A stretch of 64,000 nt of DNA from Agarivorans aestuarii (GTDB lineage Bacteria; Pseudomonadota; Gammaproteobacteria; Enterobacterales; Celerinatantimonadaceae). Of the stretch, positions 55,728 to 64,000 are shown one piece after another. Position 1 is the first letter of the stretch. Each line of letters opens with the position of its first letter. The translations under genes and the position numbers were made by a program. The stretch is from positions 2,717,001-2,781,000 of the forward strand of contig NZ_AP023033.1 in the NCBI RefSeq assembly GCF_019670125.1, given 5' to 3'. Under the pieces are notes generated by a model that did no database searches, had not been told where the DNA came from, and saw nothing but the letters and a program-made list of their open reading frames with translations.

Positions 55728-57059
55728 TTAGGCTGGCAACTCTACGCCAGAATCTTTGATGCGGGCCAATTTGTAACGAAGTGTTCTGGGACTAATACCC
55801 AACTTTTCAGCAACATCTTTACGCTTGCCATTACATGCTTTAAGCGTATCTAAAATGATTTGTTGCTCTTGTTGGCGCAATTCATTGCCTAAGGGTTCAT
55901 TTGCTGGTGATGACTCACACACTGGCTCAACCTGTAAAGGCTCTAGCTGATTTTCGATGACCAGGCAGTCATTATCAATGACATTACCATTGGCTAGAAT
56001 CAGTGCCCTCTGCATTACATTGTCTAGCTCACGCACATTGCCAGGCCAAGAGTGATTTAGTAATTTATGCTGCGCACTTAAACTCAACTCATAGTTTTGC
56101 GCACTATGGCGATTGAGAAGGTGTGTTGCCAATGGCAATACATCACCTTTACGCTGCTCTAATGGTAGCCAGTTTAGTGGGAATACATTGAGGCGATAAT
56201 ACAAATCCTCTCTAAACTGACCCATCTTAACTATCTCTCGCATATCTCGGTTGCTGGTAGCAATCACGCGAACATCAAGTTTAATCATTTTGCGACTACC
56301 CAAGCGCTCAACTTCCCGCTCCTGCAACACTCGCAATAACTTAGCTTGCAAACCAAGGTCCATTTCACTGATTTCGTCTAGCAAAATAGTTCCTCCTTGA
56401 GCCTGCTCAAACTTACCGGGACACGCTTTTATCGCACCGGTAAATGCGCCTTTCTCATAGCCAAATAGAGTGGCTTCAAGCATGTTTTCAGGAATTGCCG
56501 CACAGTTAATCGCAACAAATTCTTGGTCCTTACGGTGCGAACAATCGTGAATGTAGCGAGACAGTACCTCTTTACCCGCACCACTTGGTCCGCTAATTAA
56601 TACTGATGCTTCTGATGCTGCAACTTTTTGACTCAATTTTAGTAACGCTTCAGTGGAAGCATCGCCATAAATAGGCTCTCGTTTTTCAACTTTAATTGAC
56701 GGCGCATAACGGCCGACTTGATTGAGTAGTACTTCTGGAGAAAAGGGTTTTGACAGGTAATCAATGGCGCCATCACGCATAGCTGACACTGCATCATCAA
56801 TTTTGGCGTAAGCGGTCATCAGCAATACTGGCGTTTGCGGCCATTTTTGTTTGATATTTTTAAGTAGGCTTAAACCATCCATGCCACTCATTTGCACATC
56901 ACTCACCACCAAATCGACGGGAGCTTCCGCTAAGGCAATTAGTGCAGACTCTGCACTATCAGCTTGTTCACAGTGATAACCAGCTAATTGCAAGGTATCT
57001 ACCAATGCTTCACGCAAACCGGCATCATCTTCAACAATAAGGATCGTAGATTGACTCAT
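55728..57059 (-). CDS. flrC: sigma-54-dependent flagellar response regulator FlrC
   Basis: 443 residues. Receiver domain (about 1-120, phospho-acceptor Asp54 in VVSDVQMSGMDG), AAA+ sigma-54 activation domain (about 133-370, P-loop GPSGAGKEVLSRYIH and the sigma-54 contact motif GAFTGA), and a Fis-type helix-turn-helix (about 400-440, KRKDVAEKLGISPRTLRYKLA). In Vibrio FlrC turns on class III flagellar genes after phosphorylation by FlrB. Two bases separate it from flrB. Confidence 0.95.
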   Translation of the reverse strand: MSQSTILIVEDDAGLREALVDTLQLAGYHCEQADSAESALIALAEAPVDLVVSDVQMSGMDGLSLLKNIKQKWPQTPVLLMTAYAKIDDAVSAMRDGAIDYLSKPFSPEVLLNQVGRYAPSIKVEKREPIYGDASTEALLKLSQKVAASEASVLISGPSGAGKEVLSRYIHDCSHRKDQEFVAINCAAIPENMLEATLFGYEKGAFTGAIKACPGKFEQAQGGTILLDEISEMDLGLQAKLLRVLQEREVERLGSRKMIKLDVRVIATSNRDMREIVKMGQFREDLYYRLNVFPLNWLPLEQRKGDVLPLATHLLNRHSAQNYELSLSAQHKLLNHSWPGNVRELDNVMQRALILANGNVIDNDCLVIENQLEPLQVEPVCESSPANEPLGNELRQQEQQIILDTLKACNGKRKDVAEKLGISPRTLRYKLARIKDSGVELPA

Positions 57060-57061
57060 AG

Positions 57062-58105
57062 TTATTGCCCTCCTACAGCAAGATCATGATGTTGCGCTTC
57101 GGCAAGTGGTAAACGCACCTTAAAGCGCGAGCCTGTTGAATTAGATTCAAGCTCAATGCTTCCGTGATGCGCCTTGACTACAGACTTCACTACCGCCAAA
57201 CCTAAACCTGTTCCGTTTTGCTTGGTGGTATAAAAAGGTTCAAATATCTTTTGTTTGCTCGCTTCATCTATACCGCCCGCTTGGTCTTCAATGCTAATCA
57301 GCACCTCTTCAGCAGTGCAGCTAAGTTGTACTTTGATTTCACTTCCCTTCGCGCTTAACTGTGCGGCATTTTCAACCAAATTAGACAAGGCAGACACTAA
57401 GGCATTGGCATTCACTAAAACCTCTACATGAGGTGCACTTACTACACTGGAGAATTTAACCTGGTGCTGACGCACGCAAGCCTCGGTAGCAGTTTGTAAT
57501 TGCTCTACGATGTGCTGAGCACTGACCTGATTAACCACCATTTTTTCGCCACTTTTAGCAAACAGCAACATATCGTTCACTTGTGTTTCTAAATCATTAA
57601 GGCGGTCCATCATTTTATTCTGAAAGTTGTCGCGGGCGTTATCCGACAAGGTTTTATTCGATAAATTAGAGCCGTACAACATGGCTGCAGAAAGTGGCGT
57701 TCTTATTTGATGGGCTAGCGAGGCCACCATATTCCCTAAAGCAGACATTCGCTGTAGCTTGGCAACATTAGCTTGTAGTTGACGAGTATGGGTCATATCA
57801 GTCAACACTATCAGTTGGCCTTGAGTATCTTGCAAAGGTGAGAGGCTTAACTTCACCCGCCTACCGTCAACCAATGAGAGTTCGTGTCCATCATCGGCTT
57901 TTGGCGAGAACAGTTTTGGCACTGCCTCTAACCAGCGTTGTTGCTCAATATCTTCACCCAGTAATTGCTTGGCCACCGGGTTTGCCCTAGAGACAAAACC
58001 TTTATTATCAAGCAAGACCAAACCTGATGGCATAACGTCGAAAATCTGCGACAAGTTATGCTCAGATAAGCTGGCTGGCTGTTGTTGAAGTTGCACTGAG
58101 GGCAT
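57062..58105 (-). CDS. flrB: flagellar sensor histidine kinase FlrB
   Basis: 347 residues without membrane segments, so cytosolic. PAS domain (about 15-110), HisKA with the phospho-acceptor His in SLAHQIRTPLSAAM, and HATPase_c with NLVENAAQLSAKG and GTGLGLAVVKSVVKAHHG. It phosphorylates FlrC. The neighbour flrA lies upstream across a terminator-like hairpin. Confidence 0.95.
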   Translation of the reverse strand: MPSVQLQQQPASLSEHNLSQIFDVMPSGLVLLDNKGFVSRANPVAKQLLGEDIEQQRWLEAVPKLFSPKADDGHELSLVDGRRVKLSLSPLQDTQGQLIVLTDMTHTRQLQANVAKLQRMSALGNMVASLAHQIRTPLSAAMLYGSNLSNKTLSDNARDNFQNKMMDRLNDLETQVNDMLLFAKSGEKMVVNQVSAQHIVEQLQTATEACVRQHQVKFSSVVSAPHVEVLVNANALVSALSNLVENAAQLSAKGSEIKVQLSCTAEEVLISIEDQAGGIDEASKQKIFEPFYTTKQNGTGLGLAVVKSVVKAHHGSIELESNSTGSRFKVRLPLAEAQHHDLAVGGQ

Positions 58106-58166
58106 GAAATAAGCTCCGCGTCATAAAACCGTTAACAGTGCTTATCAATCAATATTCGTGCCATAT

Positions 58167-58190
58167 AAAAAAGACTCTGTATTCAGAGCC
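58167..58190 (-). terminator. terminator or attenuator between flrA and flrB
   Basis: On the minus strand AGGCTCTG-AATA-CAGAGTCT (one G-U pair) is followed by T6. It lies 21 bases after the flrA stop and should set flrBC apart from flrA, as expected from the flagellar hierarchy. Confidence 0.83.
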
Positions 58191-58210
58191 TTATGATAGG
58201 GTTACTGCGT

Positions 58211-59692
58211 TTAGCTATCTTTATTCAAACCATACTTTCGCATTTTTTCAACCAAGGTTGTTCGCCGCATCCCCAGTTGCTCTGCCGCTCTAGCGACAAC
58301 GCCATCTTGCTGTTCAAGCGCTTGGCGAATGAGGTCAATCTCTAAGTCAGCCAGTAGCTCTTTTAAGTTAACGCCTTCATCTGGAAGTTGTTGTACCGCT
58401 CCCCAACCTTCTTCATCAAGCTCCTGTTCTTGCTCCCCATCAGGAAACAACGCCTCAGGGCTTGGGTCAGAAAATACCGAAGCATCCTCATCACTAAATA
58501 TAGCCAACAGAGCATCGCGCTCAGCCAGTTCAGGGCTGTAATTCGGCTCAAAGGTTTCGGCATCGATATGTCGATACTTCGGCGGCAAATCGTTTACGTC
58601 GACAATTTGGTCAGGATGCAAAATTAGTAGGCGTTCGACCAAATTGGATAACTCACGTACATTACCTGGCCATTGGTGCTGCATTAAGGACTCAACAGCG
58701 CGCTGAGTAAACCTAACCACAGCCGAATGCTCATCTTCATGGCGATTAACCAATTCTTGAAGCAGCAGAGGAATATCATCTTGACGCTCTCGCAACGACG
58801 GCATTTCAATGGGGAATACGTTCAAGCGATAGTATAAATCTTCCCGAAACTTCTCTTGCTCAATCATTCGCTCTAATTGACGGTGAGTGGCTGCCACTAC
58901 TCTTACGTTAGCTGTAATCGCCTTGCTGCCCCCTACTCGCTCAAATTGACGCTCTTGCAGCACCCGCAACAATTTAACCTGCATAGGCATTGGCATGTCA
59001 CCAATTTCGTCTAGGAACAGCGTTCCACCTTCAGCCAATTCAAAGCGTCCCTTGCGCATAGCAAAAGCACCCGTAAACGCGCCTTTTTCATGACCAAATA
59101 ACTCACTTTCAAGTAAATCAGGAGGAATTGCACCACAGTTAATCGGCACAAATGGGCCTTGGCTGCGCACCGAGTGATCATGAATGGCTTTGGCTACTAC
59201 TTCTTTACCAGTACCTGATTCACCGAGAATGAGCACGTTCGCTTCTTTAGTCGCCACCTGTTCTATTAAGTGGCGCACCTCCTGAATAGCGATACCTTTA
59301 CCGATCAAATTCTGGCGTAACCGCTCACTTTTAGCAGGGCTAGCTTTGCCCGGTAGGTGGGTTAAATAAGCATCGCAGTGATGTAGTAGCTGAGTAAGCT
59401 GCTCATAACTAAAAGGAAGATCTAAATGGCCGATAAGGTTAGGTAAGACCTCAAAATTGCTGCCCTCGCCAACCGTTAAGAATGGACAATGAGGATGCTT
59501 AGCTATAACGCTCTTTACATCCTCTAACTGCTTACTGATTAGAACGACCTTGTCTGCATTACTCGCCAAAGCACTAAGTTCGTCGGTATTGCACACGTTA
59601 AATTGTTGGCCAATAAAACCAAGTACCGTTTCTAGTTGCTTAGCTCTCTCTTGGTCACTTTCACAAACTAAAACGCTATTGGATGCTTGCAT
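58211..59692 (-). CDS. flrA: flagellar master regulator FlrA (FleQ-type, sigma-54 dependent)
   Basis: 493 residues from ATG 59692, with AGGGGA upstream; a longer in-frame start at 59782 adds 30 residues without homology. The N-terminal receiver-like domain (about 1-120) lacks the usual acceptor Asp (VVLISKQL at that place), typical of FleQ/FlrA. The AAA+ domain has P-loop [21 protein letters not shown] and [13 protein letters not shown]. The Fis-type helix-turn-helix closes it ([21 protein letters not shown]). FlrA activates class II genes including flrBC and is inhibited by c-di-GMP in Vibrio. Confidence 0.95.
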   Translation of the reverse strand: MQASNSVLVCESDQERAKQLETVLGFIGQQFNVCNTDELSALASNADKVVLISKQLEDVKSVIAKHPHCPFLTVGEGSNFEVLPNLIGHLDLPFSYEQLTQLLHHCDAYLTHLPGKASPAKSERLRQNLIGKGIAIQEVRHLIEQVATKEANVLILGESGTGKEVVAKAIHDHSVRSQGPFVPINCGAIPPDLLESELFGHEKGAFTGAFAMRKGRFELAEGGTLFLDEIGDMPMPMQVKLLRVLQERQFERVGGSKAITANVRVVAATHRQLERMIEQEKFREDLYYRLNVFPIEMPSLRERQDDIPLLLQELVNRHEDEHSAVVRFTQRAVESLMQHQWPGNVRELSNLVERLLILHPDQIVDVNDLPPKYRHIDAETFEPNYSPELAERDALLAIFSDEDASVFSDPSPEALFPDGEQEQELDEEGWGAVQQLPDEGVNLKELLADLEIDLIRQALEQQDGVVARAAEQLGMRRTTLVEKMRKYGLNKDS

Positions 59693-60993
<1,301 letters not shown>

Positions 60994-60996
60994 GCC

Positions 60997-62154
60997 ATGA
61001 GCACTCCAATTCATTACGGTAAGCAACAAATCGACCAAGATGATGTGCAAGCGGTTGTCGATACGCTCAACTCAGCGTTTCTCACCCAAGGGCCGCAGGT
61101 TGCTCAATTTGAACGGAGCTTAGCAAACTACGTAGGTTGCAAACATGCCATTGCCTGCAGCAATGGAACCGCAGCACTTCATTTGGCTTGCTTGGCCTTA
61201 GCCGTTGAGCAAGGTGATATAGTTTGGACTTCTGCCATCAGTTTCGTGGCGTCTGCTAACTGCGCGCTTTATTGCGGAGCAAGCATTAGCTTTATAGACA
61301 TTGATACAAACACCGGCAATATTTCGCTTACGGCGTTAGCCAACAAGCTACAACACGCTGAAAAAACCAATTCGCTTCCCAAGGCTATAGTTGTTGTCCA
61401 TTTAGCGGGGAACAGTTGCGACATGCAAGCTATACATAAGCTCTGCCATCCCTTGGGCATTAAAATTATAGAAGATGCATGCCATGCACTAGGCGCTAGT
61501 TATCAAGGAGCTAAAGTAGGCTGCGGAAAGTATAGTGATTGCTGTGTATTTAGTTTTCACCCAGTTAAAAGCATTACCAGCGCTGAAGGTGGGATGATAA
61601 CCACTAATGACTCAAGCCTAGCCAAGCGCCTAAAACAACTAGCATCTCACGGCATCACCAAAGAGTCGCAAGACCTTCAGCAGCCAGGGCAACCTCAGTG
61701 GTATTACGAACAACAAAGTTTAGGTTACAACTACCGATTGTCTGACTTGCAAGCTGCACTTGGTTTAAGTCAGTTAGCAAAACTCGATACTTTCATCGAA
61801 CGCAGACAGCAGATATTTAATAACTACCAGGAAGCATTTAACACCCATAAGTTAAGCCTTCTTAAACAAAATGAGGAAGGCGAAAGTGCTCACCACCTCG
61901 TCGTGATACTCATTCCAAACAACCAACGAGATGCTGTGTATCAACAGTTAGCTGACAAAAAAATTCATTGTCAGTTGCACTATATGCCTATTTATCGCCA
62001 GCCCTTTCACCGTATAAGTGATGCTGAAATAGAAACATTTTCTGGAGCTGAGCAATACTTTTCGAGTGCCTTATCTCTGCCCGTGTATCCCGACTTGAGC
62101 CATCAACAGCAACAACGAGTGATTGAGTCTTTGTTGGAGATTGTTAATGAATAA
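60997..62154 (+). CDS. pseC: UDP-4-amino-4,6-dideoxy-N-acetyl-beta-L-altrosamine transaminase PseC
   Basis: 385 residues, DegT/DnrJ/EryC1/StrS fold. The PLP-binding Lys is in FSFHPVKSITSAEGGM, preceded by EDACHALGASYQG. It transfers an amino group to the PseB product. It overlaps pseF by eight bases (ATGAATAA). Confidence 0.95.
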   Translation: MSTPIHYGKQQIDQDDVQAVVDTLNSAFLTQGPQVAQFERSLANYVGCKHAIACSNGTAALHLACLALAVEQGDIVWTSAISFVASANCALYCGASISFIDIDTNTGNISLTALANKLQHAEKTNSLPKAIVVVHLAGNSCDMQAIHKLCHPLGIKIIEDACHALGASYQGAKVGCGKYSDCCVFSFHPVKSITSAEGGMITTNDSSLAKRLKQLASHGITKESQDLQQPGQPQWYYEQQSLGYNYRLSDLQAALGLSQLAKLDTFIERRQQIFNNYQEAFNTHKLSLLKQNEEGESAHHLVVILIPNNQRDAVYQQLADKKIHCQLHYMPIYRQPFHRISDAEIETFSGAEQYFSSALSLPVYPDLSHQQQQRVIESLLEIVNE

Positions 62155-62842
62155 AAGCTTGTGTGTCATCCCTGCAAGAGGCGGCAGTAAACGCATTCCT
62201 CAAAAAAATATCCGTGATTTTTGTGGCAAGCCGATGATTGCTTGGTCGATAGAGGCAGCTATAAATAGCCAATTGTTTGACGAAGTTATCGTATCAAGTG
62301 ATAGCACTGAAATCATTAATATTGCCAAGCAATATGGAGCGAGCACCCCCTTTGTTCGTCCCGCAGATTTAGCTAACGATCATGCGGGTACAACAGCAGT
62401 GGTCAAACATGCTGTAAATGAACTCGATCCAGACAACTTACTTTACTCAAGAATTTGCTGCTTATACGCCACAGCCCCGTTTGTTACAACAAGTGGATTA
62501 CAGCAAGCAGCAAAAAACATTGACAATCCAAAGTGTAAAACCAGCTTTTCTGCTTCCAGCTTTGCCTTTCCAATTCAACGAGCAATCAAAATGAAGGGTG
62601 AAGGAGTAAGTCCATTTCAACCAGAGTTAATGGGGCAACGCTCGCAAGACTTAGAACCCGCCTATCACGATGCAGGACAGTTTTATTGGTGGACGCGCGA
62701 AGCGCTTAACGAAAATGCAGCTATGTTTTCTCAAAGTTCATATCCTGTGATATTACCGAGAATATTGACTCAAGATATAGACGACCAAGAAGACTGGGAA
62801 ATGGCACAATTCTTGTTTAGTTATTTAAATCAGAAGAGCTGA
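62147..62842 (+). CDS. pseF: pseudaminic acid cytidylyltransferase PseF
   Basis: 231 residues from ATG 62147, overlapping pseC. The N-terminal nucleotide loop is CVIPARGGSKRIPQKNIRDFCGKPM. It activates pseudaminic acid with CTP for transfer. The genes still needed (pseH, pseG, pseI) are not in this window and would lie further right or elsewhere. Confidence 0.94.
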   Translation: MNKSLCVIPARGGSKRIPQKNIRDFCGKPMIAWSIEAAINSQLFDEVIVSSDSTEIINIAKQYGASTPFVRPADLANDHAGTTAVVKHAVNELDPDNLLYSRICCLYATAPFVTTSGLQQAAKNIDNPKCKTSFSASSFAFPIQRAIKMKGEGVSPFQPELMGQRSQDLEPAYHDAGQFYWWTREALNENAAMFSQSSYPVILPRILTQDIDDQEDWEMAQFLFSYLNQKS

Positions 62843-62936
62843 GGCCAAGATTTGGCGCTGTAAACTTATATTTCTAAAGCTTTTCCCGCATTAACCGATA
62901 GCAATTAAGAATATCCATGATAAGGGGCTCTAAATA

Positions 62937-64000
62937 ATGACGCAAAAATCACGAACCGAGCCTCTTTTAGTGCAGTGTCCCAGCCTGCCAGATCGGGAGC
63001 TTCTTAACTCTTATATTGACCGAATATATAAAGCAAAATGGATCACTAATAATGGACAACTCGTTCAAGAGCTAGAAAAAACCTTGAGTGATTTTTTAGA
63101 CGTCCCTTTCTTGGTATTGACCGCTAATGGTACCTCAGCTTTACAATTGGCTTTAAAGCTTTACAACATAGACCAAGAAGTCATTACCACGCCGTTTACT
63201 TTCGCCGCCACTGGCCAAGCAATAGACTGGGTAGGAGCGAAAGCCGTATTTGCAGATATAGATAGCAATAGCTTGTGTTTGTCACCTAAGTCTGTAGCAA
63301 AAAAGATAACAAAACACACTCAAGCTATATTGCCTGTAAACGTTTACGGTCGTACCGCGCACAACCAAGAGTTTGAAAATCTCGCTCAACAACACCAATT
63401 AAAGCTAATTTATGATGGTGCTCAAAGCTTCTCAGCCCCTAGCCTTCACCAAAAATTAGCATTAAGTAGTGGTGACGCGACAGCTTTAAGCTTTCATGCA
63501 ACGAAAATTTTTAACACCATTGAAGGTGGTGCGCTGATTCTAAAAAGCGAACGGGATTATAAAAAAGCCAAATCTCTAATAAACTTTGGCTTCGCAGAGG
63601 GCTTGCCTAGTGCGACAGGCACCAATGCTAAAATGAACGAATTTGAAGCAGCATTTGGGCTCGCTAACTTAACAGCAGTTAATAAGCAGATTCAGATAAG
63701 AAAAACTCTAACCAAAGAATACTTTAAACAGTTAAAAGACATCGACGAACGTCAGAAAATTCGCATAATCAAATCTCCAAACTATGCTTATATGCCGATT
63801 CAATTTGCCGATGAAGCATCTCTTTTTAAAGCGGATGAAATACTTAAGCAACACAATATATTTGGTCGTCGCTATTTTCACCCTCTTCAGCCAGGCTGCG
63901 ACCCCTTAACTTTACCAATAGCGAATTCTGTATCAAGCAGAGCATACTGCCTCCCGCTTCATGGGAACATGACCATACAAGATGTTAAAGAAATAGCTCT
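62937..64000 (+). CDS. DegT/DnrJ/EryC1/StrS-family aminotransferase (3'-truncated by window edge)
   Basis: About 354 residues before the edge, so nearly complete. ATG 62937 is preceded by AAGGGG at nine bases. The N-terminal AKWITNNGQLVQELE and TANGTSALQLALK blocks and the PLP Lys in SFHATKIFNTIEGGA make it a sugar aminotransferase. It most resembles VioA/FdtB types, which act on dTDP-4- or 3-keto-6-deoxy hexoses, rather than PseC. It is the second aminotransferase of the cluster, in a separate translation unit 94 bases after pseF. The sugar substrate is uncertain. Confidence 0.88.
   Translation, partial: MTQKSRTEPLLVQCPSLPDRELLNSYIDRIYKAKWITNNGQLVQELEKTLSDFLDVPFLVLTANGTSALQLALKLYNIDQEVITTPFTFAATGQAIDWVGAKAVFADIDSNSLCLSPKSVAKKITKHTQAILPVNVYGRTAHNQEFENLAQQHQLKLIYDGAQSFSAPSLHQKLALSSGDATALSFHATKIFNTIEGGALILKSERDYKKAKSLINFGFAEGLPSATGTNAKMNEFEAAFGLANLTAVNKQIQIRKTLTKEYFKQLKDIDERQKIRIIKSPNYAYMPIQFADEASLFKADEILKQHNIFGRRYFHPLQPGCDPLTLPIANSVSSRAYCLPLHGNMTIQDVKEIA

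Overview
The window is a gene-dense stretch of a Gammaproteobacterium chromosome. The gene order (cvpA-purF, dedD-folC-accD-truA, fimV-usg-pdxB, fabB-mnmC, aroC-prmB-smrB-sixA, fadIJ, cmk-rpsA-ihfB-lapAB-pyrF), the FlrABC polar-flagellum regulators, a rhombosortase, and the MoxR/Bat operon together point to a marine Alteromonadales-type bacterium. Protein texture is closest to Agarivorans/Shewanella-like genomes; the genus is an inference. I see no tRNA, rRNA, insertion sequence, integrase or CRISPR array, so this is mostly core genome with one accessory-looking sugar cluster at the right end.

Layout. 1-4.2 kb: end of cmoB, then a tightly overlapping three-gene operon: a lipoprotein with a retropepsin-like domain, an inactive-transglutaminase/7TM protein and a RimK-like ATP-grasp ligase. 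4.3-16.2 kb (minus strand): purF-cvpA, dedD-folC-accD, truA, fimV, usg-pdxB, fabB. 16.3-26.9 kb: mnmC, a degenerate DUF922 protein, a CheC-type response regulator paired with a diguanylate cyclase, then yfcL-like, ATP-NAD kinase-like, epmC, aroC-prmB, smrB, sixA. 27-33.6 kb: a cytosolic-looking M16 peptidase and the fadI-fadJ beta-oxidation operon under a FadR-type operator. 33.8-40.6 kb: a six-gene moxR-DUF58-DUF4381-batA-batB/C-batD operon. 40.6-46.9 kb: yfcZ, an ECF sigma factor with its DUF3379 partner, fadL, a MerR regulator, tdk, and an NhaC-family transporter behind a clear lysine riboswitch. 46.9-55.5 kb: an H-NS family gene, galE, queE/queC, rhombosortase, pyrF-lapBA, ihfB, rpsA, cmk. 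55.7-59.7 kb: flrC-flrB-flrA. 60-64 kb: pseB-pseC-pseF and a further aminotransferase cut by the window edge, probably for flagellin or surface glycan pseudaminic acid.

How the genes work together. Fatty-acid use is represented three times (fabB, fadIJ, fadL), each with a FadR-like site. fabB additionally has a near-perfect FabR-type palindrome. Translation quality genes cluster together (mnmC, epmC, prmB, smrB, cmoB, queE/queC, truA). Motility control (flrABC) lies back to back with the pseudaminic-acid genes that commonly decorate flagellin. Several starts are non-AUG (mnmC, prmB and the M16 peptidase use TTG; lapA and batD use GTG). These calls rest on Shine-Dalgarno placement and family alignment from memory. 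No database search was run.
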